Assembly: GCF_017084445.1 (NCBI RefSeq)
Contig: NZ_CP070947.1
Location: 310,001 to 374,000, forward strand
Reading direction: 5' to 3'
DNA from: Mycoplasma sp. Mirounga ES2805-ORL
GTDB taxonomy: Bacteria > Bacillota_I > Bacilli_A > Mycoplasmatales > Metamycoplasmataceae
DNA length: 64,000 nucleotides
The position numbers and the translations under genes are program-made. Shown here piece after piece: positions 33,746-48,913 of the stretch (positions are counted from its first letter, which is position 1; every line of letters starts with the position of its first letter). The notes beneath the pieces were generated by a model. That model worked only from the letters and a program-made list of their open reading frames with translations. It did not search any database and was not told the origin of the DNA.

Positions 33746-35563
33746 ATGAACAAAGTTGAAAATGCAGTTATTTTCGCAGCAGGTAAAGGAACTAGAATGG
33801 CACCTTTAACACAATACTTGCCAAAACCATTAGTTCCAATTTATGGTGAACCAATGATAGAAAGAAATATCAAATTTATTAAAGACTCAGGTGTTAGAAA
33901 TATAACAATAGTTGTTGGTTATTTAAAGAAACAATTTCAATACCTTAAAGATAAATATGATGTAAATATTATTGAAAACCCAGAGTATGAAACAGCAAAT
34001 AATATAGGTAGTTTATTTTATTCTAGAAATTACTTTAATAATACTCTTTATATTGAGGGGGATTTATATATAAAGGAAAATATTTTTAAAAGAGTTATAA
34101 AGGAAATAGAATCTGAAAATCAATCAATTGCTTTTAGTCAATTATGCGAGGAACATAAGTCTGAATGAGTATATAATACTGATCAATCTCAAAATGTAAT
34201 TAATCACTCACTAACCAAAGACGCTTTTTTAAAAAATATTTGAAGTGGAATACTATATTTAAATTCTGAAACTTCAAAGGAAATGAATTCTAAAATTGAA
34301 GATTTTTATAAAAATGATGAAAATAAACAAAAATATTTTGAAACATTTTTATGAACACTAAATAACAAATTTAAACATCATGAAATATTAAATTCAACAA
34401 TCGAAGAACTAGATACATTTAAGGATTTACAAAATATTGATCCAAGATATAAAAATCACTCAACAACACTATTGTTTACTCCTGGACCTATTAACAATTA
34501 CAATGAAGTTAACGATATCTTGAGTGAGTGCGTTTTACACCATAGATCACAATTGTTTAAATTCTACATGGAAGATACAACTCAATTAATGAGAGAATTT
34601 ATTAAAACTAAAACAGGTTTGCCTTTATTTATAACATCATCAGCAACAGGAGCTATGGAAGCAATAGTAACTAACCTAGCAGAAAAAGGAGATAAAGTTC
34701 TCTTAATTGAAGCAGGAGATTTTGGAAAGAGATTCAAAATAATTCTCGAAAGACTTGGTGTTGGTCCAACTCTTACAACTATTTCATATGAGGATGGTGA
34801 AACATTAAATATGAAAGAAATTGAAAAAGTACTAAAAGAAAATAAATTCAAATCTCTTTTCGTTACCCACCACGAAACATCCACAGGTGTTCTTCACGAT
34901 ATTGAAAGCCTTTCTAAGATCATTAAAAAATATGCTCCAGATACATTATTTGTTGTAGATACTGTTAGTTCATTTATTCACGATAATATTGAATTTGATA
35001 AATGAGGACTAGATGCAGCCATTTCAACAAGTGGTAAAGCCTTTTGTGTAATGCCGGGATTAAGTTGTGTTGTTCTTTCACAAAGAGCAATCAAAGCGGC
35101 TGAAGAAAATAAAAATTTTAAATTCTATTTTGATCTTCCGGCCTATGTAAGATATTACAAAGAAGAGAAATCTACACCTTATACACCAGCTAGTTCTATT
35201 CTTGTAGCTATGAACGCAGCTATGAAAGTCATTAAAAATCAAACACTTGAATCAATTCGTGAAGATAAGGCTAAAATTTATGAATTCATTAAAAATGAAT
35301 TAATAAAACTAGGTTTTAACCAAGTTTCAAAAGATAAGAAAAATGTGACAAATGGTCTGCTAGTTATTGATGTTCCTAAAGGATATGATGCACAAAAGTT
35401 AAGAAATACTATCGAATATAAATCAAACATATATTTTGAGGTTGGACGTAAAGGAAGACAACATACTCAACTAAGAATTGGTATACCTAATGTTATTGAT
35501 ATGCCTAAAGCAAGATTACTAATTGAAGCTATAAAGGAAAATTTAGACACAGCTAAAATCTAA
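33746..35563 (+). CDS. Fused nucleotidyltransferase-aminotransferase (PntC-AEPT-like)
   Basis: One 605-residue frame joins two enzymes. Residues 1-240 are a LicC/PntC-type nucleotidyltransferase with AAGKGTRMAPLT, then LPKPLVPIYGEPMIERNI, then YIEGDLYI. Residues 243-605 are a class V aminotransferase beginning TPGPINNYNEV, with the PLP lysine Lys431 in TSGKAFCVMPG, VTHHETSTGV and VVDTVSS, closest in style to 2-aminoethylphosphonate-pyruvate transaminase. The same fusion order is known from the phosphonate pathway (PntC-AEPT), where 2-aminoethylphosphonate is made and activated as CMP-AEP. An activated phosphocholine-like donor is the alternative. ATG follows AAAGGGAGATTTAG. The first step (PEP mutase) is not in the window. 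Confidence 0.8.
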
Positions 35564-35567
35564 TCTT

Positions 35568-35594
35568 AAAAACAACTTTCAAGTTGTTTTTTTT
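35568..35594 (+). terminator. Terminator of the fused gene
   Basis: Stem AACAACTT-TC-AAGTTGTT with a T-run. It is directly followed by the separate terminator of rpsO. Confidence 0.8.
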
Positions 35595-35598
35595 ATAA

Positions 35599-35626
35599 AA
35601 AAAAGAAGTTTTATTAACTTCTTTTT
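35599..35626 (-). terminator. rpsO terminator
   Basis: Stem AAGAAGTT/AACTTCTT with loop TTATT, with As on the left giving a U-run in the minus transcript, three bases beyond the rpsO stop. Confidence 0.8.
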
Positions 35627-35628
35627 CA

Positions 35629-35895
35629 TTATTTTCTTAAATTTAATTCAGCTAAAGCTTTTGTATATGTTTCGAAATCGTTTTCTTTTAATTGTTGTAA
35701 AAGAACACGTCTCTTTGTAATTTTAGCCATAAAACCACGGCGTGAATGTTTATCTTTAGGATTAACATTAAAATGGTTTTTAAGATCTTCAATTTCAGCA
35801 GTAAGAATAGCTATTTGAACAAAAGTATTTCCTGTATCCTTGCTATCTTTGCCATATTTTTTAACTAACTCAGCTTTTTGTAATTTTGTTATCAT
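35629..35895 (-). CDS. rpsO: Ribosomal protein S15
   Basis: An 88-residue S15, which binds 16S rRNA in the platform. The core DTGNTFVQIAILTAEI, DLKNHF and DKHSRRGF segments are intact, and the length is normal. ATG is preceded by AAAGGAGTTATT. It is monocistronic between convergent and divergent neighbours, with its own terminator. Confidence 0.97.
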   Translation of the reverse strand: MITKLQKAELVKKYGKDSKDTGNTFVQIAILTAEIEDLKNHFNVNPKDKHSRRGFMAKITKRRVLLQQLKENDFETYTKALAELNLRK

Positions 35896-36096
35896 AATAA
35901 CTCCTTTATTATGTTTTAACCTAGCCCAAATATTACATTTGAACCAAGTATAAAATTTGCATATTAAAATGCTTTTTTATAATACCAAAATATTTATATT
36001 TTTAAAGAAAATTAAGCAGCTTAATTAATTAATCTAAATGTTTTTTCGTTTTTCATTGTTATATATAATAAAAGCAAATTTTATAATAGGAGAAAA

Positions 36097-37662
36097 ATGA
36101 TAAAAAGTGAATATAAACGTAAAAAATTATCATCAATAGCCATTATGTTTGTTGTTATGGGCACTTCAATTGGTGCTGGAATATTTTTTAAAGCCAAAAA
36201 TATTGCTGATAATTCTCAACAAAATTTTATTATGGCCATATTCTCATGAATAATTGCAGCAATAGCTGTAATTTCAATGTCTTTATCATTGGTAGAAATC
36301 ACAAGTGTTGAGAATGAAGATTTATCAATTATTGGATGAAATAAGATATTTAACAATAAACTTATTTATAAAATGTCAAAAAACTTCATGTTATATCTAT
36401 TTATGCCTCTGACTTTTCTATTTATTCCTTTTTTAATTGTTATGTTTTTACAAAATTCAATTGCAATTCTAAGCAATTCAAATTCAGCTACATTTAATAC
36501 AAATTTTGATTGATTAATTTGATTTTTAATTACTTTATCAACAACTATCTATTTCTTAGTTATAACAACTTTTTTTGCAAAAATTGGAAGTATTCAAAAT
36601 TTAGTAACTTTTGTGATTAAGTTTATTCCAATTATATTAGTTATTATCATTGGTCTAGTTTTAATTTTTACTAATAATCATTCTGAAATTTCCTTGAAAT
36701 TTAATGGTAAAAGTGTGAAAGAATTAAGTAAAGGTGCTAGCATTTCTAATATTAATGGAATAGGCGCTGCATTCGGGTTATTTATTTCAATAAGTAGTGT
36801 GTTTTTCACATATGATGGATTCTATGCAGGGCTTGGCCTGCAATCTGAAATGAAACACCCTAGACATACACCTATAGTTGTATTATCCGGTTTAATCTTA
36901 ACAACTATAATATATCTTTCAGTAGCTATTTCATTATCGCTTAATGGAGGAGATATATCATCTCTTCATGATAATTTTGCTAAACTAGTTGGTAAAAAAT
37001 CAGCAAGAATAACACTAGGAATAATTAACCTAACAATTACAATAGGCATAATTGGTGTTTTAAATAATTTATCAATGTGAACACCTAGATTTATTCAAAA
37101 ACTAATTAACAGAAATGAAGTTCTATTCTCATCATATTTTAAAAGAAAATTTAATAGCCAAAATAAACCAATAGCTGGATTATTGTATTCATTTATGATA
37201 ATTATTCCGGTTATAACTATCTTTACTTTAATTGGCGTTTATGCTTATCTTCCTGACTCTAATCTTTCTAAATATGGAGAAGGGATGGATAGCTTATATA
37301 ATTTTTTACAATTAATAACTAATTGATGCCCATTATTTTCGTTTCTTTTTGTGACACTTGCTATTATGGGGGGGTTAATAAATAGGAAAACTAACAAAAT
37401 TGCAACAAAGAAAACTAAATATTTTAAAGCTTCAGCATGAATATCTATAATCATCATATTTTTATCTCTCTTTGTGGTTATTATTCTTCCGTTTATAGAT
37501 CTTGTATTGTTATACCAAGTTGAAAATTTAGCTAGCGAAACAAAACTCATTATTTCTAGAATTGCCACAGTTGTTTCATTATTAATATTTGTCGTATTCA
37601 CAACAATAAGTACGTTTATAGAAATTAAAATAGAAAATAATAAAAAAATATTTTCGAACTAA
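36097..37662 (+). CDS. APC-family amino acid permease
   Basis: A 521-residue membrane transporter with about 12-14 hydrophobic helices. The first helix contains MGTSIGAGIFF, the unwound G-S-I-G-A-G-I/V-F pattern that binds substrate in the amino acid-polyamine-organocation family. Further typical segments are FFTYDGFYAGLGLQSEMKHP and NNLSMWTPRFIQ. Several Trp are TGA. ATG follows AATAGGAGAAAA. The substrate cannot be told. It ends in a four-base overlap with the convergent deoB gene, and no terminator lies between them. Confidence 0.88.
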
Positions 37663-38846
37663 ACTAGTTGTTCAAAAATATCATCTCCAGTTTCTTTAAC
37701 AATTTCACACCCTCAATTACGAGCCGCTATATTTCCAACTGTTCCTAATCCTAGAACATCAGGTAAAACTTTTGTTTGCTTAAATTGTTTTGAAAATATT
37801 GTTAATGGTAATAACTCACGCGTGTGGTTGAAATTTGGATATAGTGGATCGTTACCATGATCACTTGTCATTATTAATAAGTCATCTTCTTTCATAACAT
37901 TAATAAGTTTTCCGAGTTTAGAATCTAATAAAGCTATATTAGAAGCATAACCATTAACATCTCTTCGATGACCATAATGACTATCAAATTGTACTAAATT
38001 TACAAATATAAGTTTATCATTTGAATCTTCTTGCACCAATTTAATAGTTTCATCCATTCCATTAGCATCACCCTCGGTATGAATATATTTAGAAATGCCT
38101 TGTCCAACGAAAATGTCATTTATTTTACCAATTCCAATAACTTCAACATTTTTATCTTGTAGTTTATTAAGAATTAATTTATTTGGTTTGTTTGCATAGT
38201 CGTGTCTATTAAAGGTTCTTGTGTATTCGCCATTATCGCCAACATATGGACGAACTATGATGCGTCCTACATTTCATTCAGGTTTTGATGAACAAATTTT
38301 GCGAGCAGCTTTACCATATCTATATAGATTTTCAAGACCGATTCATTCTTCGTGTCCAGCAATTTGTAAAACTGAATCCATTGATGTATAAAGAATAATA
38401 GCTCCTGTTTTCTTTTGTTCGTCAGCATACTCTTTAATTACTTCAGTACCGCTTCCTGATTTATTGCAAATTATCTTTCTATTATCAAATGCTTTCGATA
38501 GTTCATTAACTAAATCTTCTGGAAAACCTGTTTCTGTAAATGTTGGAAATGGAACAGTTGTCTTAATTCCCATCATTTCTCAGTGACCTGCTAATGTATC
38601 TTTTGCATTAGAAACTTCTTGAATTCTTGACATATAAGCTAATGGCTTTTTGACATGGTAGTTGCCTTCCAAAGTTGAAATATTTCCAATACCTAATTTC
38701 TTTCATGTATCAATAAAGAACATTGCACTTTTTGAAGCTGATAAAATAGTGTTTGCGCCCTTATCTCCAAAGGCTTTTTGATCCCGATCTGGGCCAATAC
38801 CTAGTCCATCGGTAACAATTAAAATTATTCTATTAAATTTTTTCAT
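37659..38846 (-). CDS. deoB: Phosphopentomutase
   Basis: A 395-residue enzyme that interconverts ribose/deoxyribose 1- and 5-phosphates, linking nucleoside breakdown to pentose phosphates and so to phosphoketolase. Alkaline-phosphatase-superfamily metal motifs are present: VTDGLGIGPD at the N-terminus, the phospho-accepting Thr in GANTILSAS, KDTLAGHWEMMG, NLVQFDSHYGHRRD and TSDHGNDP with NHTRE. Full length. ATG follows AAGGAATTAATT. Its last codon overlaps the end of the permease gene on the other strand. Confidence 0.96.
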
Positions 38847-39203
38847 AATTAATTCCTTCATATTATTTTTTAAGGCAAATTAGATATAAAAATAGTTTTA
38901 CAATAATTTGCTTTTTCTACCTAATTTAAAGTACTTTTAAATAGCAAGTATAAATTATACTTGTATTTTTTTAATATCCAAATGTTTACAATAAATCACA
39001 TTGTAAACAACATATAATTTTTATTGTCTAAAGATTTTTATTCTTAAAAAATAAATGCAAAAAAATAAATAGTTCGCTATAAATATCAAATCCAATTTAT
39101 GCAAATTATCAAGTTTGAATTCTAATTTTTATAAATTAATATAAAACAAAAATATTAATCATATTAAACATTATATTTTTAAATACTTATATAAAATGAT
39201 ATT
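38847..39203. other. AT-rich intergenic region
   Basis: About 357 bases of AT-rich DNA between deoB and the broken Abi-like gene. No open frame, tRNA or hairpin terminator with a convincing stem was found. It should contain the deoB promoter. Confidence 0.4.
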
Positions 39204-40038
39204 CTATTCAGATTGAAAATACTCAATAAGAGATTCACCAAAAAAATTTTCAAATATTTCATAATCATTTTTAAATTTTATTTTAACTATGTTTTTAAAT
39301 TCTTTCAATTCCTTATTAAATTTATCACTAATTACCTCAAGCAATTCAACTAAATCCTTATTTTTGATTGAATGTTCTTTTTTACCAATTTTTAAATGTT
39401 TATAATCTAGATCATTTAATAATCCTATATGAGAGATCACATTTCTAAACATATTAAAATTGTGCAAAATTTGAAAACTTTTAATATTTAGGCAACTTGA
39501 TAACTTTTTATTGATATTTAATTCAGTGACTAGTTTTAATAATTCTTCAATAGTTAAATAATCTATGGTTATTCATAAGGGATATTCATTACTTTCTTCA
39601 CAATAAGCATTGTTGAAAGAAGAATGAAATTGTTCAGATTTTAAATGATTCGAAATACTTCTAACTTTTTTAAAAACATTTTTATATCTCTATTTTGTTT
39701 AATTTTTCTATCCTTCATTATTTTAGTTAATGTTGTTACATCTTTATTAAATTCTTCACCCAATACTCTCAAAATAGTCGATTTCAAATAGTGTTCATAT
39801 TTAAAAAAAATAAATACAATTCTTTAGATAAAAAAAGACTAAATTCAAAAATATTTTTAACTGAAGAAAATTCTATTGAATATTTTTCATTTAAATAGTG
39901 ATAGCCTATTCTATAAGCTAAATGTGAGTAATTAACTTTTTTAATGTATTCTAAATCTACATCTCATCCTCTAGATTTGCAAATTTCTAAAATTTCTTCA
40001 TCTTTATTAAATCAACAAGAGTTATATTCTTTTTTCAT
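39204..40038 (-). pseudogene. Frameshifted Abi-type (HEPN) protein
   Basis: The ATG at 40038 (MKKEYNSCWFNKDEE) opens a frame that fails in a run of eight T (plus 39803-39810 as A8). Adding one base restores KYEHYLKSTILRVLGEEF. That frame breaks again near 39679-39683, an A5 run, where one more base restores KNVFKKVRSISNHLKSEQF and leads to the end EYFQSE at 39204. The rebuilt protein is about 279 residues. Its C-terminal part holds FNMFRNVISHIG, with the R-x4-H motif of HEPN ribonucleases as in Abi_2/AbiF abortive infection proteins. It starts eight bases after the cyclase-like gene, so the two form one unit. Confidence 0.6.
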
Positions 40039-40046
40039 TTTTAGCC

Positions 40047-40637
40047 TTATTCAACATTAAAGAAAATATTATTTTTAATTGATTTATGACATTCTGAATA
40101 TGACTGCTCTATATATTCAGAAAATAATTCATTTACTTTTTCATGATTTTTATTTTGAACGTATACAAATCTATAGATAGTATTTTTTATTTTGTTCTTA
40201 GAAGCTATCTTGGAAGCCTTATGTGCGTATTCAATTCCTTCTGATATTATACGGATAGCAATGTTTAAACTTTCTCTTTCCATGCTATCACCTAAATTAT
40301 GGTTTACAACATAAGCAACACCGACACCTACTTTTATATTGTGGCTTCCAAATTTTTTTCAAATAAATTTATATTCTCATTTAATTTTGAAAATATATAC
40401 TTATAATCTTTCTTATTAAAACTATCTACAATTCCATTTTTAAAAATAATAATTACACCAGCGCCAACATATAATTTATGAATTAAACTAATATTATTAC
40501 CACCTTTAATATGCTCAAAACAAGTATAAAATTCTTGGTATAAATTAATTTTTTCATGAATGTTTTTAATTGAACTAGAATTCTTTATATCACAATAAAA
40601 AACTGGTCCCTTTTGATAATTATTTTGGTTTATTCAT
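40047..40637 (-). pseudogene. Frameshifted class III nucleotidyl cyclase-like protein
   Basis: ATG at 40637 is followed at once by a short frame (MNKPK, stop). Removing one A gives MNNQNNYQKGPVFYCDIKN and an open frame that breaks in A7 (plus 40353-40359). One more A joins it to KFGSHNIKVGVGVAYVVN and the end IFFNVE. The rebuilt protein is near 200 residues. FYCDIKNSSSI, GAGVIIIF, KVGVGVAYV and NLGDSMERESLNIAIRI line up in order with the metal-Asp, G-D-G-x-x-x-x-F, central strand and x-G-x-x-V-N-x-A-A-R-L segments of class III cyclases. The second metal Asp is replaced by Ala (GAG for GDG), so even the repaired enzyme may be inactive. Assignment is by eye. Confidence 0.5.
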
Positions 40638-40642
40638 CCTTA

Positions 40643-40871
40643 AATATTATATTAAATTAATGCGCACAAATAAATTTACAACTTTTTTTTTGATTTCTTT
40701 ATTGTTTTTCCTACGAATAAATCAAAATGTACTTGGTAAAAACTTTGATCAATTTTTGAGTTTTTTTATATTAATTAGTACTTTTACATTAAATATAAGT
40801 TATATAAATATTTAGTGTTAATAATTTCATTATTTCTTAATTTTTGTTAAATTGTTAAATAAAAATTGAAT
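40643..40871. other. Spacer between rRNA operon and the broken pair
   Basis: About 230 bases. On the minus strand TATAAT lies eight bases before the ATG at 40637, so the broken pair probably had its own promoter and an almost leaderless mRNA. Nothing else is recognised. Confidence 0.45.
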
Positions 40872-40892
40872 AAAAAAAAGCGCCTTTGCGCT
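40872..40892 (-). terminator. Terminator of the rRNA operon
   Basis: On the minus strand AGCGC-AAAG-GCGCT is followed by a run of eight T. It directly follows the 23S processing stem. Confidence 0.85.
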
Positions 40893-40924
40893 ATGTTCTC
40901 TGAAAACTGAATAGTAATTAAAGT
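40891..40924 (-). other. 23S rRNA processing stem, 3' arm
   Basis: Plus-strand CTATGTTCTCTGAAAACTGA and the following bases through 40924 almost repeat the sequence at 44004-44035 in inverted sense, so the transcript flanks of 23S can pair over about 30 bases. Such stems are the substrate of RNase III. Confidence 0.75.
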
Positions 40925-40967
40925 TAAGTATGGTTCATTAAAATGCCTAAATACACATTTACTTTTA

Positions 40968-43845
<2,878 letters not shown>

Positions 43846-44003
43846 TTTCCTATTGTTTATATTTATATAGTTGTTGATGTGTATTATAAGACATTTCAAT
43901 GAATCATAGTGTTTATATATTTCTATATAAATAATATTGATTACTCGATGAATCAAAACAAATTAACCATTTAATTAATTTAGTTTGATGTCGTTGTAAA
44001 TAT

Positions 44004-44035
44004 CTTTAATTTACTATTCAGTTTTCAAAGAACAA
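44004..44035 (-). other. 23S processing stem 5' arm with boxA
   Basis: On the minus strand TTGTTCTTTGAAAACTGAAT continues to 44004 and is complementary to 40891-40924. It contains the boxA-like antitermination motif. Confidence 0.75.
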
Positions 44036-44042
44036 TTGAGAG

Positions 44043-44066
44043 AATGTTCTCTCAAAACTAGATATA
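44043..44066 (-). other. 16S processing stem, 3' arm
   Basis: Plus-strand AATGTTCTCTCAAAACTAGA and the next four bases pair with the flank at 45703-45726 with only a three-base internal mismatch. Confidence 0.75.
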
Positions 44067-44166
44067 AAGCTTTTTAGACCTAAAAAAAGCACATAACACA
44101 AAAAATAAATAAGGCCTAGTAAAGTTGTTAATATAAACAAGGTGTTTATATTTCTTTGTACTCCGT

Positions 44167-45682
<1,516 letters not shown>

Positions 45683-45702
45683 TTGACTTGTTGTCATGTT
45701 TA

Positions 45703-45726
45703 TATATCTAGTTTTCAAAGAACATT
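45703..45726 (-). other. 16S processing stem 5' arm with boxA
   Basis: On the minus strand AATGTTCTTTGAAAACTAGA plus four bases lies just before 16S and pairs with 44043-44066. It includes the boxA-like motif. Confidence 0.75.
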
Positions 45727-45756
45727 TTTGTTGCTATTTTGTACATAGCAAGAACT

Positions 45757-45762
45757 ATTATA
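45757..45762 (-). promoter_or_regulatory. -10 box of the rRNA operon
   Basis: On the minus strand TGTGTGTATAATAG provides TATAAT about 75 bases before 16S. The best -35 is a weak TAAACA 16 bases upstream. Confidence 0.6.
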
Positions 45763-46102
45763 CACACAAATAAATAAATGTTTAGAAAAAATTAAAACTT
45801 TTTTTTCGAATATTTTTTTACTGGAAAATACAGTTTAAATTTTAAATAAATTAGATTACTTATTTGTACTTTAAGCACAATAGTCTTAGTTAGTATATCA
45901 ATTTTTTTATATATAAGAAATATTTTTTTTATTTTTTGCCTAAAAAATTAAGTTATTCAGTTTCAAGCCTCTTGTAGCATAATAAATTTACAAAATTAGA
46001 GGGAAAATGCTTGATTTTGAAATTTAAATCATTATCTAATATAATATTAAGAAATTAAAATGATATTAAACTATATAAATATATTATAAAGAGGAGAATA
46101 TA

Positions 46103-48079
46103 ATGACATATCTACTTATAGGTGGTGCTGGTTATATAGGATCACATATTAAAGAACAATTATTAGCTAAAAATGAAAAAGTTATTATTTTTGATAATTT
46201 TTCAACAGGTTTTAAAGAATTTACAAAAGGAGCAAAAGTTTATAAAGGCGATTTTACTAACTTAAATTCGTTAGAAGCAGTTTTTAAAAAGCAAAAAATT
46301 GATGTAGTTATTTTATTAGCTGCCAAAATAGCGGTTGGAGAATCGGTTCAAAAGCCTCTAGATTACTATAATAATAATATTATTGGAGCATTAAACACCT
46401 TAAAGTGTATTCAAAAATATAATGTTAAGAAATTAATTTTTTCATCAACTGCTGCTACTTATGGCTTAGGTGAAGGTAAACCTCTAAAAGAAACAGATGA
46501 ACAAAAACCTATTAATCCATACGGTGCAGGTAAATTAGTTGTTGAAACTATGATTAAAGATTTAGCAAGAGTTCATGACTTTAAATATATTATTTTTAGA
46601 TACTTTAATGTAGCGGGAGCTTCAGATAGCTTACAAATAGGATATTTAACAAAAGATCAAAGTAAAGTGAATCATATAATTCCTGCTATTAGTTCATCAT
46701 ATTTTCATATAACTGATAAATTAAAGATTTTTGGAAATGACTATAATACACCTGATGGCACATGTGTGAGAGATTATATTCATGTTGTAGATTTAGCAAG
46801 AGCTCATATTGAAGCAGTAAAATATTTAGATAATAATAACTCTAATATATTCAATGTAGGTTCTAAAAAAGGTTACTCTGTAAAACAAATAGTTGATGCT
46901 TTTGAAAAAGCTAATAATATAAAAATTGATTACGAATATGGTAGAAGAAGACCTGGTGACCCTGATTTATTAATTGCTGATTCAAGTAAAATAGCTAAGG
47001 AAATGAATTTTCAAAATAAATATGGTATTGATGAAATTGTTAAAAGTGAATTTGAATGAAGAAATAAAATATTTAATAATAAAAATAAAATAAGTAGGGC
47101 CATACTAAAAGAGCCTGTAGTTACCTTACTAGTTCCTGTTTATAATGCTAAAAGTTATTTTGAAAAAACCTTATTAAGTATCCTTAATCAAAATGAAAAT
47201 AATTTTAAAGTAGTTATTTGTGATGACTCAAGTACTGATGGAACTTATGATTTTGTAAAATCTAAGGTCGCAAACGATCCTAGATTTAAAGTAATCAAAA
47301 CAGATAAAAATTTAGGGTTAGGAGCAGTTAGAGATATTTTAATTTCACATTGCGATACTAAATATTTTATGTTTTTAGATGATGATGATTATCTTTATAA
47401 AAACGCTATTTATAAAATGTCTAGAAAAGCTTTAAAAACAAATTCGGATATTTTAACAAGCAAATACACTTTTAAATTTAGTAAAAAAAGTGGAGAATAT
47501 ACAATCTTACCGCCATTATATAACTACACCAATATCACTAGTGGAACTAAGTTCTTAACATATAACATAGTCTACTTTTGAGGAAATTTTATTAAAAAAT
47601 CATATTTTGATTCATTAAACTTAAAAATCGGAACTAGACTTTATGAAGATATAGCGCCTGTAACTAAAATATTTATAAATGCAAAAACTTTCACTCATGT
47701 TAATGTTTTTGGAATTAGATATTTTAGAAGAGATAACTCTCTTTCATCATTTAATGATAATAACCTAAGCAATAAATTAAAATACTTAAATGAAGCTTAT
47801 AAAAAAGCTCTTGAATATGTAGACTCAGATGTTTGCGATGAAAAAGATAAAACCTTATTGATTGATGCTAAATTTTATAACTGACTAGCTTTATTAGTTT
47901 TATTCCACAGAAAAATAAGTGATAGTCTAAAAGTGAAAATAGTTGAATATGTCAAGGAATACATTCTTCCTCTTGCTAAAAAATATAATTGAAAACCTAA
48001 AATTTCAATTCATGCTTGAAAAATATTCGTTAATTCATGTAAACCAATAATTAATTTGTTTAAAAATAATGGTAACTAA
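46103..48079 (+). CDS. Fusion of UDP-glucose 4-epimerase (GalE) and a GT2 glycosyltransferase
   Basis: A single 658-residue frame. Residues 1-320 are a GalE-type short-chain dehydrogenase: NAD-binding GGAGYIGSH, the Ser in FSSTAATYG, the Tyr-Lys pair in NPYGAGK, and RYFNVAGA. After a TGA-encoded Trp and a short linker comes a GT2 domain: LLVPVYNAKSYFEKTL, CDDSSTDGTYD and the metal-binding FLDDDDYLY (DxD). The C-terminal 150 residues are helical with no clear membrane helix. GalE would make UDP-galactose (or a related sugar) and the attached transferase could use it, for example on a glycolipid or capsule. ATG follows AAAGAGGAGAATATA. The fusion is discussed as a finding. Confidence 0.88.
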
Positions 48080-48098
48080 AAAAATAAACCATTATTTT
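48065..48098. terminator. Bidirectional terminator, GalE fusion and LicD2
   Basis: Stem AATAATGGT/ACCATTATT, with a long A-rich loop containing the stop codon, then T-run. It lies between two convergent genes. Confidence 0.7.
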
Positions 48099-48100
48099 TT

Positions 48101-48862
48101 TTAAAAACTTTTATTTCTGTTTCTCTTAGTTGTGAAAACATTCATGTCGTATAAACCTAAGTGTTCATTTAAAAAGACTTTTTTAGGCATCCTTCAGTTT
48201 TTAGTGTAATTTTTTACTAATATTTCCTCATAATTATTAAATATTTTAGCTTCAATATCTTCAAATTTATATAATGAAGTATTTTTAAAATCTAAATTAT
48301 TATAAATATTTAACATACTAACTTTTCTAAATGGCCAGTTAATTACTGAAAACAAATCTCCGCTTTCATCTGTTAGTATTTCTAGTGCCTCATCAAAAGT
48401 AAATCTTTTAGTTAATCAAGTTCAGCATAATATAACTTTTAAAAATTTAAGACCCCATTGGCATTTAAACACTTTTCTCTTTGTGAAATTTTTTAAATAC
48501 CTGATTTTTTTAGAAAAAGATGAATATTTTTTAACTCTTTTTTTAGTTGATTTAACAACTACAAATAGATCTAAAAAGATGGCATCTTCATTATCTTCTG
48601 AATCATTGGTATATTTGGGAATGTGCAAAAAATTATTGCTGTTATTATAATACTTTATTTTTTCAGGATAATTTTCGATCAGAAAATCTAATGTTTTTTT
48701 AGGAATAACTAAATCAACATCATCGTCTCAAGGAATAAAACCCTTATGTCTTATAGCCCCTAACATAGTTCCATAAAATAATGAATATTCAAGATTATGT
48801 TTATTCGCTATCTCAATAAAATCTTTTAAAAGTTCATAAACTTTAGCTTGTTTTTGATTCAT
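48101..48862 (-). CDS. LicD-family phosphotransferase (second copy)
   Basis: A 253-residue LicD-type protein, clearly related to the one at 31900-32691: LEYSLFYGTMLGAIRHKGF then IPWDDDVDLVIPK, IFLDLFVVVKS, and the C-terminal FNNYEEILVKNYTKNWRMP, which recalls the end of the first copy (LFEKEYGSNWRTP). It should transfer a phospho-head group to a surface sugar or lipid. The different mid-regions suggest different acceptors. It is convergent with the GalE-glycosyltransferase fusion, which may build the acceptor. ATG follows GGAGAACAATTAGTT. No membrane segment. Confidence 0.85.
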
Positions 48863-48913
48863 AACTAATTGTTCTCCTAGATATTTATTTTACTTTATGT
48901 TCTCCTTTTTAAA

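Larger units (their letters stand above)
43846..44166 (-). other. 16S-23S internal transcribed spacer
   Basis: About 320 bases without tRNA genes, as is usual in mycoplasmas. It contains the 3' arm of the 16S stem (44043-44066), and the boxA-like TGTTCTTTGAAAACT next to the 5' arm of the 23S stem (44004-44035). Confidence 0.8.
45683..46102. other. rRNA leader and divergent intergenic region
   Basis: Holds the 16S leader, the rRNA promoter (-10 at 45757-45762) and AT-rich DNA up to the GalE fusion gene. No gene is seen. Confidence 0.5.
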
